Below are positions 6,978 through 15,758 of a DNA stretch of 29,578 bases, piece by piece (position 1 is the stretch's first letter; each line of letters starts with the position of its first letter). The position numbers and the translations under genes were made by a program. This DNA is from an uncultured Lachnospiraceae bacterium. GTDB lineage: Bacteria; Bacillota_A; Clostridia; Lachnospirales; Lachnospiraceae. The notes under the pieces were generated by a model, which searched no databases, had not been told where the DNA came from, and worked only from the letters and a program-made list of their open reading frames with translations. Where the stretch lies: positions 1 through 29,578 of the forward strand of contig CAMWMM010000010.1 of NCBI GenBank assembly GCA_947175285.1, written 5' to 3'.

Positions 6978-7711
6978 TCTTTTTTTACTACTTCAATCTT
7001 ATTGGGATAGACAAAACTAGCCGGTTTTACTGCACTTTCCAATGAAACATAAATGTAATTTCCATCTTTCCATACATTGTCCACTATACCAACCTCATTA
7101 CCTGATTTGACCTTCCCGGCATTCTCCAACACAGTCGTTGTAAATTCTGTATTATCAAATTTTAAAAGTGTACCATTTTGAGCAATGCTATCCGTAGAAA
7201 TTCTTCGAGAATAATCAGTATAATTTGTAAGATGTAATGAATAGTCTGGCGCTCTTAACACATTTTTAACAGCAACTTCCACCCCTTCTAATTTTGTACA
7301 GGATATGGGATAGGAAGAAATATATACATATCCTTTTCCATTTTTGACGTAAATTGGAATATAGCTGCCCTCCGTATTTTCCTTCATATAATAACAGCAA
7401 TTCGCACCATAGGTATTATATTGTTCCCCGCCGTCCTGAATACATAAAATCTTTCGCATTCCGCCCTCTTTCATCCTGTCCTGAGTCCATGTGGTATGAT
7501 ACTTTATTTCCAGGTCAACATAAGCGCCCTCTTCATAATCGGGCAGTTCTACATCAATTCTGCAGGTCGATTTGTCTATGTATTTCCAATTTAATTCCAC
7601 GCTTGTGTCTAAAGAATTTTCATCGTCTGCTTTTTCCCACACCACCGAAAAATTTGTTTCAATTACCGGATTATAATTCATATATAATTCTCTGTAAAAA
7701 TACCAATTCAC
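6881..7711 (-). CDS. C-terminal soluble part of a split membrane glycosyltransferase-like protein
   Basis: The 276 codons begin with GTG and lack a convincing ribosome site. The frame continues directly from the membrane protein gene upstream: only a TAA made by a 24-bp tandem duplication separates them. Without the duplication the text would run WEYWSIRVNWYFYREL, giving a protein of about 810 residues. The part has no membrane segments and looks like an extracytoplasmic beta-rich domain, with GNYIYVSLES then YPNKIEVV near its end, a pattern shared with the protein ending at 9318. It is probably a 3' fragment of a broken gene. Expression as a separate subunit by re-initiation cannot be excluded. 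Confidence 0.6.
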   Translation of the reverse strand: MNWYFYRELYMNYNPVIETNFSVVWEKADDENSLDTSVELNWKYIDKSTCRIDVELPDYEEGAYVDLEIKYHTTWTQDRMKEGGMRKILCIQDGGEQYNTYGANCCYYMKENTEGSYIPIYVKNGKGYVYISSYPISCTKLEGVEVAVKNVLRAPDYSLHLTNYTDYSRRISTDSIAQNGTLLKFDNTEFTTTVLENAGKVKSGNEVGIVDNVWKDGNYIYVSLESAVKPASFVYPNKIEVVKKEKVYKTQNYSDDEWVCGVSRNEGKILIDADID

Positions 7712-7719
7712 CCTTATTG

Positions 7720-7767
7720 ACCAGTATTCCCAAATCGTATATTACCAGTATTCCCAAATCGTATATT
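7720..7767. repeat. 24-bp perfect tandem duplication that creates a stop codon
   Basis: Bases 7720-7743 and 7744-7767 are identical. The unit is 24 bases, so the frame is kept, but the junction forms TAA (7742-7744 on the minus strand) directly after the codons for IWEYW. Confidence 0.97.
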
Positions 7768-9316
7768 CGTTTTTCAGGGTTGATGCATACTTATAACCGC
7801 CTTTCACAAAATTTTCTATGTATTCCTTCCGCTGCTCATCCCCTAATACATGGATAATGTAATCTGTTCCTGTTGGTTGAAAAACACCATTAATGGTTTC
7901 CAATGCCCCCGCATATGTTGAAAAAATGGCTCCATCATCAATATCTGCTGCACATTGGTCTAATCCTGCGCCAATTGCAGAATAAGCATCTAATCCCACA
8001 ATCTGATCTTTATTTTCATATGAAATATTTATTCTTATTATGTTGATGGAAATACAGTACATCAGTAACATTATAATCAAATAGAAAGAAAACCAATTTC
8101 TTCTAAAGAATTTGATAACAAGTGACAATCTCCCTCTAAAACAAGCACTAACGTTTTCAAATATAATAAGTCTATTTTTTATTATACACCGATTTATTTT
8201 TTTCAGTAATTCCTTAAACAATCCTATTTTTAAAATGTAAGTTATCAATTCCAAAGCCGCATAATTGTGCGCCCCTGAACCAACCACATACACAACCGAC
8301 GCACAATAACATGTACTATGAAGAAATAGTTTGCAAATACTATCATCACTTATTCTGTCAGAAACAACCTGTACAAGGAAAAAGGCACTATGCAAGAAAA
8401 AAAAGATTGTCAGAAAAACATACTTCTTATCACTAAAAATATCAGGCAAAGTTAAATATTTATTATAGTAATTCCCATAATACCAAAACTGATATTGTGA
8501 AATTCCCAATGTTGTCGAGATATATTCTGTTATATTTCCATGTGTTATTATTGTAACTGATAACAATATCCCGACGATTGTACTGATCATTGCTGTGCCA
8601 TACATTATCATTCTTTTCATCAGTGATATTGGTCCGCCAAATAGATTCACCAGCAACATAATTATAAAAAAACAAGCCACACAGGAATAACCATAATCAT
8701 TGGACCATACTGTCATCATACCCATTATAAAATAAACCACAATTTGCAGCCTAATTGTTTGAAAGATATCTATTAACAAATCTTCTCGACTCACTTTATT
8801 TTTGACAACATAAAATAGGCCAACAAGCATAAATGGCAAAAAAGCCCTTGTTGTACGCATGGAATGCCCTAATTCCCCCATAAACACGATATCATATACA
8901 TAATTATAGTAAAATGATCCATGGAACCCCATATGTAGTATGATAAATGATGCAATGGATATGATTCCCGAAATAGTATATACTCTTTTTCTTTCATGAA
9001 GAATGGTATAGAAAGAAATATACAAAATAAGCGAGTATACAATGCTGGTAGTAAAATTTGTAATGAATACACTATCTCCAAAACTTCTAAACAAATATAT
9101 CAATGGAAAATTAATAAATATCATTCCACTACCAAGATAATTGACAAAATCTTTATATTGTGTCTGCCCTGCTATAAGCCTTCTATAAATATTATAGTTT
9201 TGAAAATCTCCGTTGTATGCTACAAAATCACCATTCATGCACCTGTATAACGCAAATATCGCTGCAGTAATGATACTAAACAGGACAAAAAATATATCCT
9301 CCTTTTTTATGCGCAT
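7742..9316 (-). CDS. Polytopic membrane protein, GT-C glycosyltransferase-like (C-terminally cut)
   Basis: About 524 residues with ten or more hydrophobic helices. The first extracytoplasmic loop carries NGDFQNYNIYRRLIAGQTQY, the acidic signature (Asp37) expected of GT-C enzymes that move sugars from polyprenyl-phosphate carriers on the outer membrane face. I chose the ATG at 9316 because AGGAGG lies six bases before it; a GTG-like upstream ATG at 9331 contains that ribosome site. The start follows the previous stop codon by one base, so translation is coupled. The C-terminal extension of the family is cut off by the TAA at 7742. The sugar and acceptor are unknown. Confidence 0.75.
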   Translation of the reverse strand: MRIKKEDIFFVLFSIITAAIFALYRCMNGDFVAYNGDFQNYNIYRRLIAGQTQYKDFVNYLGSGMIFINFPLIYLFRSFGDSVFITNFTTSIVYSLILYISFYTILHERKRVYTISGIISIASFIILHMGFHGSFYYNYVYDIVFMGELGHSMRTTRAFLPFMLVGLFYVVKNKVSREDLLIDIFQTIRLQIVVYFIMGMMTVWSNDYGYSCVACFFIIMLLVNLFGGPISLMKRMIMYGTAMISTIVGILLSVTIITHGNITEYISTTLGISQYQFWYYGNYYNKYLTLPDIFSDKKYVFLTIFFFLHSAFFLVQVVSDRISDDSICKLFLHSTCYCASVVYVVGSGAHNYAALELITYILKIGLFKELLKKINRCIIKNRLIIFENVSACFRGRLSLVIKFFRRNWFSFYLIIMLLMYCISINIIRINISYENKDQIVGLDAYSAIGAGLDQCAADIDDGAIFSTYAGALETINGVFQPTGTDYIIHVLGDEQRKEYIENFVKGGYKYASTLKNEYTIWEYW

Positions 9317-9317
9317 T

Positions 9318-9983
9318 CTAATCCTCCTCATAAATTATACGGATCGTATTGGGATAGGAATACTCCATGATCTGATCTGTCTCTAAATCAACATAAATAA
9401 AATCTCCCTCAGCAAATACATCAATAATATCTGCATCAATACTATTTGAGGACAATTGTTTCGCATTATATAACAACTCTTTATTTCCACCTGAATTAAG
9501 AAAAATCAATCTGTTCCTTTCTAATGAAGTCCCTGACAACCATTCTCCCGAATTTTGATTATCAGCCATAATAAGACTTGGCACATGTTCCACCTCTGCG
9601 ATAAAATAAGTAATATTTTCCTGCAAATCATAACAATTTATCAGATGATAGATTAATATCTTTTTTTCTTCTAAGGTACTATCCTTTTGAAATATTATTC
9701 TTTGCACAAAATTGTCAAAATTGTTCATACAGATATCTACATATTGAGCATCTTCTATATATTCCAAATCATCTATCTTATCATTAAATTGATTCCATAT
9801 GGAACCAGCCACAATATATTTTCTTTTCTCTGTGTCATAAATGATAGCAGATGAATACCACTTTTGCGTATATGACAAATCTAAATCGTTTAAAGCAACT
9901 GCGTATTTTTTATGATAATCATTTGCCCTTTTTATTAAGCTGTTCATCGTTGTCTCTTTTACAATTCCGTGACTAAATAGCAT
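9318..9983 (-). CDS. C-terminal soluble part of a second split membrane glycosyltransferase-like protein
   Basis: The 221-codon frame is in phase with the membrane protein ending at 9996. Only a TAA (9996-9998) and four codons lie between that end and the first ATG, which has no good ribosome site. A CAA-to-TAA change would explain it, giving an original protein of about 676 residues. The fragment is soluble and ends in a module (EGDFIYVDLE, then YPNTIRIIYEED) that matches the tail of the protein at 6881-7711. It is most likely a 3' pseudogene fragment unless the stop is read through. Confidence 0.6.
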   Translation of the reverse strand: MLFSHGIVKETTMNSLIKRANDYHKKYAVALNDLDLSYTQKWYSSAIIYDTEKRKYIVAGSIWNQFNDKIDDLEYIEDAQYVDICMNNFDNFVQRIIFQKDSTLEEKKILIYHLINCYDLQENITYFIAEVEHVPSLIMADNQNSGEWLSGTSLERNRLIFLNSGGNKELLYNAKQLSSNSIDADIIDVFAEGDFIYVDLETDQIMEYSYPNTIRIIYEED

Positions 9984-9995
9984 TTTAGAATATCT

Positions 9996-11345
9996 TTATA
10001 CACTGTTATCACCTAATTGTCCCAGAACATTATCCCCATAATTCGTATTTATAAATTGTGCCAGTTCACTGCTGGCTTTCAACCTCTCATCATGCCATCG
10101 ATAATTGTTTTCTACAAAAAGATAAGAAAACAAACTAATCATCATAATACTTCCAATGGAGTAAAATACAATTCTTTTGGCATTTGTCAAAGAAATTAAT
10201 TCTGAAACGCTATACACTAGAATGAAATGAATGATAAAATACCACTTCATCTTATCCATGCTATACGTTAATGCATGATTCATAAACAAATGGTTTTCCA
10301 GGATTGGCACAGAAAATAAGACACATACTGTAATATACTCCTTTTTCACAGACATTCTCTTGTTATTCTTTAAGTTATATAATATCATCCAGACAGCAAA
10401 TGCAGCAGTCAATATGATACTATTTCCAAAAGAATACATCAACGACTTTTCGACGGCAAAAAGCGAGTAATCAGATATTTTGATTCTCCCTGCTGATCTC
10501 TGCTTTATGACATTGATAAACTCCTGAAAACCTACTACATTTGCACGCAATACTACAAATAATATTGCAGAAATAATCACTTGAACAGCAATCCCAATTA
10601 CAAAATAGATATACTTGCTTTCTTTATGTTTTATTAATCGAATTACACTGATTGCCCAGAAAGCAAACAACGCAAAATACCCTGACCATTCTGTCTGCAA
10701 TAACAGAAAACCGAAAACAGTAAAGATGAAATAATCCTTAAAAGCCGGTCTGTCAAGGTGTTCAATCTTTATAAACTCCAAAAACAATAGCGGAAAGAAA
10801 ATCATATACCAATTCTGTCCCCAGTAAGTCAACCCCATAGAATGCATAATTTCGTATGAAAACAGATAGGTTGTCCCTGTAACAAATACTATACAGCACT
10901 CATTTAATCTGTCTGAAAAAACAGTTACAAAAAGCCGCACCACCACTAAAGCGGAAATACAGAACAAAATACTGCAAAATATGTATAAAGAGACTTCATT
11001 TACTGACAGCTCTGTTATTTTAAAAAACAGAGTGAGCACTACAAATGGAAAAGAAGGAAACGATATATAATAAAAGTAGTTTCCAGTCTTCTGATCCAAT
11101 GCTCCCGACGAATATTCCAGTCCGTAATCCGTATCTTCGGAAAAAGTAATCAGTGGTAAAAATGATACGGTTTCCTCGTCAGCTTCGAGCATTGCTTTTG
11201 CATTCATAAGGCATTGATAGTTCGTATCAGATGCACTCCATAAAGTTGTTTCAAAATCTGGATATCTTATCATACAGCTCACTACACTGACAAGGAATAC
11301 AACTATATACAGCCAAATGTTTTTTCTATTTGTGCCTGTTTTCAC
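9996..11345 (-). CDS. Polytopic membrane protein, GT-C glycosyltransferase-like (PMT/ArnT-type)
   Basis: The 449 residues start with GTG, six bases after GGAGG. About ten hydrophobic helices follow. The loop after helix 1 has WSASDTNYQCLMNAKAM with Asp40, the position of the catalytic acid in GT-C enzymes, and a second loop has GNYFYYISFPSFPF. Such enzymes transfer a sugar from a polyprenyl-phosphate donor to a surface acceptor. The frame ends with a TAA right after GDNSV, where the soluble C-terminal domain should begin; that domain lies in phase just downstream. It is 32 bases behind the family 2 glycosyltransferase gene, which could supply its donor. Confidence 0.75.
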   Translation of the reverse strand: MKTGTNRKNIWLYIVVFLVSVVSCMIRYPDFETTLWSASDTNYQCLMNAKAMLEADEETVSFLPLITFSEDTDYGLEYSSGALDQKTGNYFYYISFPSFPFVVLTLFFKITELSVNEVSLYIFCSILFCISALVVVRLFVTVFSDRLNECCIVFVTGTTYLFSYEIMHSMGLTYWGQNWYMIFFPLLFLEFIKIEHLDRPAFKDYFIFTVFGFLLLQTEWSGYFALFAFWAISVIRLIKHKESKYIYFVIGIAVQVIISAILFVVLRANVVGFQEFINVIKQRSAGRIKISDYSLFAVEKSLMYSFGNSIILTAAFAVWMILYNLKNNKRMSVKKEYITVCVLFSVPILENHLFMNHALTYSMDKMKWYFIIHFILVYSVSELISLTNAKRIVFYSIGSIMMISLFSYLFVENNYRWHDERLKASSELAQFINTNYGDNVLGQLGDNSV

Positions 11346-11377
11346 CTAAGTCCTCCCTCATTTGCTCTTTACACCAC

Positions 11378-12325
11378 CTACTTCGTCAACTTCTCCAAGC
11401 TTTCAAAATAATACTGTTTCCGCCGAAACACGAGATCAACCATAATCTGCAGATATTTTATAATAATCGTAATCAAGCCAAACAAACCGAAAAAAGCAAA
11501 GGATAAAAACAAAATGGTTGTTGTCCAGCCTTCCACGGGATTGCCAAATAAATACACTGTAAACGAATACCCTATCATAAATAACGTTGTAAAAATCATC
11601 ATAGTAGTCATTCCTATTGAAAATCTGTATCCTAGCTGAGTAAACAACAACAAGACATCAATGGCAAGTTTTCTTCGATACCGCTTTTCTACTCTGTCTA
11701 TAATATGTGACTGTTTCTTATCAAACATGACAGCGGAATAGACAATATTTTTTGTCTCAAGACCACACTGGGAATACACAGCTTTCCTGTAAGGAATCTT
11801 ATTGTTCATGCTTGTAACTCTGTTGATCACACGTCTGCTGAGTATTCTAAATCTCTCGCTGCACATGTGGTACGGCGTCTCTGAAAACTTGTCAAAAACA
11901 CAGTAGAAAATCCCTGATGTCCTCCGCTTATTCTTATCAGGTGATGCGCTGACAATATCAAATCCGCCTAAAGCATGTGCATAAACGTTCATGATCTCTT
12001 GTCCTGTATAATCAATAAATGTGCTGTCAAACTCAAAGACAAAATCCCCGATTGTCATATCCAGCCCCGCATTCATTGCTGTTTCCCTGCCCTGAAAATA
12101 ACTCATATTCAGCAACGAAAGGCTTGTCGTGCTGGCAATGCTGCTCAACCTCTTTACAATTTCTGCGCTGTTGTCCGTTGAATTGTCATTTACAAAAATT
12201 ATTTCTGAATGTTCAAAGTTGTCCTCAAATGTCTGTATCAACAGTCTGCCAAAACGTTCTATTTCCTCCTCTGAATTATATAAATATACTGTCGCGGAAA
12301 CAAAATTCTTTTCTTTATCCTTCAT
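11378..12325 (-). CDS. Family 2 glycosyltransferase with C-terminal membrane helices (GtrB/DPM1-like)
   Basis: The 315-residue protein has a GT-A fold. The nucleotide-sugar site is EIIFVNDNSTDNS (residues 41-53), the acceptor strand is FQGRETAMNAGLD, and FVFEFDST (near 100) takes the place of the DxD motif. Two hydrophobic hairpin helices at about 230-300 anchor it in the membrane, as in GtrB-type enzymes that load sugars onto polyprenyl phosphate. The start at 12325 overlaps the last 11 bases of the FAD oxidoreductase gene, which implies translational coupling. The two following GT-C proteins are the natural users of its product. The sugar is unknown. Confidence 0.88.
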   Translation of the reverse strand: MKDKEKNFVSATVYLYNSEEEIERFGRLLIQTFEDNFEHSEIIFVNDNSTDNSAEIVKRLSSIASTTSLSLLNMSYFQGRETAMNAGLDMTIGDFVFEFDSTFIDYTGQEIMNVYAHALGGFDIVSASPDKNKRRTSGIFYCVFDKFSETPYHMCSERFRILSRRVINRVTSMNNKIPYRKAVYSQCGLETKNIVYSAVMFDKKQSHIIDRVEKRYRRKLAIDVLLLFTQLGYRFSIGMTTMMIFTTLFMIGYSFTVYLFGNPVEGWTTTILFLSFAFFGLFGLITIIIKYLQIMVDLVFRRKQYYFESLEKLTK

Positions 12326-13448
12326 TGTCAAGCACCTCATCCAAATCGTACACTGTATTGATCTTGCCAGACAAAACACCCACAAATGTAGGTTTTTGGG
12401 TATACACCCGAATCACTGTTGGTCGTGAATCGTCCACTTCTGAACTCATCAGGATAGGCTTCATTGAAAACAGTGACAACTTGTATGTAAAATCAAAATC
12501 GTCCCTAAGATATTTTTTCGCCAGTTTTTCCATATACGGGAATGCACTGTCTGGTTTCGCAATACAGTCATTACAATTCCCCAAATGTTGTCTGCTACAA
12601 TTCTCTTTGCTTGCCCTCTGACATGGGAAATCAGGAAGCTCCTCATAACTTGTCGTGTGTGGAGTGAATGTAACAGAGGTCAACGAGTGCATACCTGTCT
12701 TCCCAAACGGCATAATCGAGAAAAACGGACCATCCATCACTGTAATGCCACACTTTTTCAACAGATCATTTGCATCGCACAAAATAATTTCGCACAATTC
12801 GTATTTGATTTTAAACGACTCAAATCCAGCCATATTCAAAATCTGATTTGTTCCCGCATAAGTTGCATTCAACACATAGGGTGCTAAATAGATCTGCCCG
12901 GAGACCATCTGACAGATATAATAGTCACCATCCTTTTCAATTGTTGCTATATTTTGATGGAACAGCAGTTTCACATTTGACAACCGCGAAAGCTTGTCCA
13001 AATAATATTCCTTCAGTAACATCGCGTCATAAGTATATTCTCTTGTTATAAATGCACCATCACACATTCCTTCCTTGAAATAATCTTCTGGATACACTTC
13101 CTCACACGGAATGCCTGCTGCTTCGCAGAATTTTTTGAACTGTCTCCCGTCAGACCATGAATACTTTGCAGATGTCGCATATATTTTTTCAAATTCCCTG
13201 TTAATGCAGAATGCGAAATCCTTATGAAAACGCTCAAAGTAGCCTGCCGATTTCATAGCTGTTGATATGGAACGCGGATAATGATAACCCTGGTGCACTC
13301 TGGCCTGATTAATGTATGTAGCTCTCTGAAACGGTTCTGCGTCGCATTCCAGAACAATTACCTTCTGTTTCTTTACACCACAATATAATGCTGCATATAA
13401 ACCATAAAGTCCCGCACCAATAATAATTTTGTCGAATTTCTCCCTCAC
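12315..13448 (-). CDS. FAD-dependent oxidoreductase (DAO-like) in a glycan cluster
   Basis: The N-terminus is a dinucleotide-binding fold: FDKIIIGAGLYGLYAALYC (GxGxxG) with Glu at the end of the next strand (VIVLECD). The product is about 377 residues from a GTG at 13448 that shares GTGA with the stop of the SH3 gene and has AAAGGA nine bases upstream. An ATG at 13505 would overlap the SH3 gene by 61 bases. The rest has no familiar amino-acid oxidase signature, and a cysteine-rich stretch (PCQRASKENCSRQHLGNC) sits near residue 280. Tight coupling with the downstream glycosyltransferase suggests it oxidises a sugar or lipid-linked sugar, but this rests on context. Confidence 0.78.
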   Translation of the reverse strand: MREKFDKIIIGAGLYGLYAALYCGVKKQKVIVLECDAEPFQRATYINQARVHQGYHYPRSISTAMKSAGYFERFHKDFAFCINREFEKIYATSAKYSWSDGRQFKKFCEAAGIPCEEVYPEDYFKEGMCDGAFITREYTYDAMLLKEYYLDKLSRLSNVKLLFHQNIATIEKDGDYYICQMVSGQIYLAPYVLNATYAGTNQILNMAGFESFKIKYELCEIILCDANDLLKKCGITVMDGPFFSIMPFGKTGMHSLTSVTFTPHTTSYEELPDFPCQRASKENCSRQHLGNCNDCIAKPDSAFPYMEKLAKKYLRDDFDFTYKLSLFSMKPILMSSEVDDSRPTVIRVYTQKPTFVGVLSGKINTVYDLDEVLDNEG

Positions 13449-13945
13449 GTCCGTAAATCCTTTCTGTCTTCCTCTGTCCTTTTTCCCTTTTTCATATTTT
13501 TCCATACTGTAAAGCCACCAACCGCAAACATGAGCACAATCAGCACGGCCATAATGCCACCCCAGAAGGATTCATTCTTTTTCTCCATCTGTTCATCCTG
13601 TATCCGTTCAAACTGCTCTAAATTCTCCTCTTCTACATCTCGAAATCCCTCATCAATCCCATCAACATCTCCATACAAATCAAAATCACTGCAAAGTGCA
13701 TATCCCTTTGTCACCTGATAGGTGATTTCATACCAGCCGTCAAGGTCTGCCGCTTCGCAACAGATGACAGGTGTCCCCTTTTCCAGTGTCACCACCACTT
13801 TGCTATCCCTGTCCGCTTTTTCATAGATGTTCGTCTCTTTTTGTGTTTCCATCAACACCTGCTCGCCTGCTGCCGCTGTACTCGTAAATTTAAAGCTTAC
13901 TGTCATGATCAGCAGTGCCAGCAAACACATGATTTTTCTATTCAT
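13445..13945 (-). CDS. Membrane-anchored bacterial SH3-domain protein
   Basis: The 166 residues have a signal peptide (1-25, ending TAAAG), an SH3b-like domain at about 28-90 (TNIYEKADRDSKVVVTLEKGTPV ... GWYEITY), an acidic linker that may form a coiled coil, one membrane helix at about 128-148 and a short basic tail inside the cell. SH3b domains usually bind peptidoglycan or other wall parts. The ATG overlaps the preceding membrane-protein stop (ATGA). The protein may hold the glycosylation machinery near the wall, which is inference. Confidence 0.82.
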   Translation of the reverse strand: MNRKIMCLLALLIMTVSFKFTSTAAAGEQVLMETQKETNIYEKADRDSKVVVTLEKGTPVICCEAADLDGWYEITYQVTKGYALCSDFDLYGDVDGIDEGFRDVEEENLEQFERIQDEQMEKKNESFWGGIMAVLIVLMFAVGGFTVWKNMKKGKRTEEDRKDLRT

Positions 13946-15711
13946 TTCAATGTCTCCTCGTCGTTATACAGCAGTATGAAATGACCGCTGATTACCTCAT
14001 TGTTATACTTTTTTTGAAGCTGATCCCACACCGGATCATCGGCTCCCAGTAAAATGATTGATCTCTCTCCGATTGTTTCATTCCAGATACACATATCCTC
14101 TGAAACAACCTGGAATGCTTGATCTCTCAGAGCAAACTGCATCAGTCCAATTGCGGATATGGCATTATAATCAATATATGTAATATGATGCGCATTTTCT
14201 CCACTGTTGATAATTCTTTCTATCCTTTGAGCTAATTTGATATCCTGATAGGCCAGCCTGTTAAACGGATAGATATAATTATTCCCAAGCCGCAATGCCA
14301 GCAACAGCTGCAATGCTGTACAAAAAAACAATATCTGCCTGCTTCCTGACTTCGTGTATATGAGAAATAATAACGCAAAACAACACATACACAAAATGCC
14401 AATCAGACAAGATATCAAATAAAATTTAACTGCACTAAATTCCTTTGGCTCAAAAAAGCTCATGCCGACCATAAAGTACCCTTTTGCTGCATTCAATTTC
14501 AATCCTGTCACATAATACAATACAATCATTGTGAACATTAGAAGAAATAGTCCCATGATAATCAAATGGTACTTTTTTCCTCTCCGACAACACACCATTT
14601 CATTGATTCCCACCACAATCAATACAGGCATAACAAAATCGTGATATCTGCCAAACGTAACGCTGTCATAACTGTCTGGAATTACATTGTAAATCGCACT
14701 GATCATGATCTGAGACAGAACTGTCAACAATATAAAAGCTTCCATGATTCCACCACAACCTTTTCTGTGACAAATTCCTTTATAGCAGTTTTTTGTTAGA
14801 AAACAAATGCCCCAATAGGCCATTCCGTATGTTGATAACCCCATATACAGGATTTTACCGCATAGTCCAGCCATCAACGCGGTTATCCCATCTCTTGAAA
14901 AGATATATTTTATTTTTTCAAACTGTCCTCCATATGTATTGACTTTATAAAGCTCTTGATTGACATTCTGATACAAATATGCTGTTGTCACTTTTTTGAG
15001 AACTGATGTTATATATAGAGACACAATTGTCATTATGACAATGAATAAAATTCTCCTGTAATCCTTTTTACACCTGGCTTCCGCAAAAATCATCAGACCT
15101 ACACAAACCGCGAAGATACCGATCGTGCGCATATGCACGAAGTACATAAAAGTATTAACTGTCAAAAGCAGGATAATGTTCAGATAACTTGGCCTTCTCA
15201 GATATTGTTCAAATAACCACAGCAATACAAGATATCCCAACACAAGCAAAGTCTCCACCATTGTCGTCTGCGCATAGAACAGGACAGCGGGATAAAACAG
15301 AGCGATTGCAGAACAGATCTGACATTCTTCCCTCTTGTCAGGCCTGAATATGTGCAATATCCTGTACAGTATCCAATATGCGATACCGATCAATATAAAA
15401 TTTAGTGCAATGGCAGCGCGATAGGCAGTCAGAGCATCCCTGAAAAAACAAAATATCGGAAACAGTAAAATACTATATCCACACGAGTAAAACGAGTTTA
15501 AAGAGACAACCTCTGACCAATCATATCCTGCCGCCTTTGCCGCATATGCCCAATAGCTGAACTCGTCTGGAAATATAGCAAACCCATAAAGCTTATAGAT
15601 GCTAAAATGAAAAAAGCTAAAGAGCAATCCATAAAACACTATCAAATACTTATTCTGCCCAATCCATCTCCAAAATACACTTTTCCTTGGAATGATATTA
15701 CATCTCCCCAT
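13942..15711 (-). CDS. Large polytopic membrane protein, GT-C type glycosyltransferase
   Basis: The protein has 589 residues and about twelve hydrophobic helices. The first outer loop carries FAIFPDEFSYW with Asp49-Glu50, the paired acids common in GT-C enzymes, and a C-terminal soluble part (from about 500) with YIDYNAISAIGLMQ and ILLGADDPVW. In contrast to the two other GT-C-like genes of this cluster, its C-terminal part is intact. No clear ribosome site precedes the ATG at 15711; GGGGAG lies just inside the frame, so a later start is possible. A strong hairpin stands 9 bases upstream of the start codon. Confidence 0.8.
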   Translation of the reverse strand: MGRCNIIPRKSVFWRWIGQNKYLIVFYGLLFSFFHFSIYKLYGFAIFPDEFSYWAYAAKAAGYDWSEVVSLNSFYSCGYSILLFPIFCFFRDALTAYRAAIALNFILIGIAYWILYRILHIFRPDKREECQICSAIALFYPAVLFYAQTTMVETLLVLGYLVLLWLFEQYLRRPSYLNIILLLTVNTFMYFVHMRTIGIFAVCVGLMIFAEARCKKDYRRILFIVIMTIVSLYITSVLKKVTTAYLYQNVNQELYKVNTYGGQFEKIKYIFSRDGITALMAGLCGKILYMGLSTYGMAYWGICFLTKNCYKGICHRKGCGGIMEAFILLTVLSQIMISAIYNVIPDSYDSVTFGRYHDFVMPVLIVVGINEMVCCRRGKKYHLIIMGLFLLMFTMIVLYYVTGLKLNAAKGYFMVGMSFFEPKEFSAVKFYLISCLIGILCMCCFALLFLIYTKSGSRQILFFCTALQLLLALRLGNNYIYPFNRLAYQDIKLAQRIERIINSGENAHHITYIDYNAISAIGLMQFALRDQAFQVVSEDMCIWNETIGERSIILLGADDPVWDQLQKKYNNEVISGHFILLYNDEETLK

Positions 15712-15719
15712 ATAATCAC

Positions 15720-15743
15720 AGTCACCGGACGAATCCGGTGACT
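15720..15743 (-). terminator. Perfect 10-bp hairpin between the secreted-protein gene and the GT-C gene
   Basis: AGTCACCGGA and TCCGGTGACT flank a CGAA/TTCG tetraloop, which is very stable as RNA (UUCG on the minus strand). No T run follows, so it is not a complete intrinsic terminator. It may set the 3' end of the secreted-protein message by partial termination or processing and lower expression of the genes downstream. Confidence 0.55.
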
Positions 15744-15758
15744 ATGCCAACTATCCAT

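Noticed and set aside
12019..12621. Plus-strand frame of 200 codons opposite the glycosyltransferase and FAD genes
   Set aside because: The minus-strand genes have clear motifs and ribosome sites; this frame has neither.
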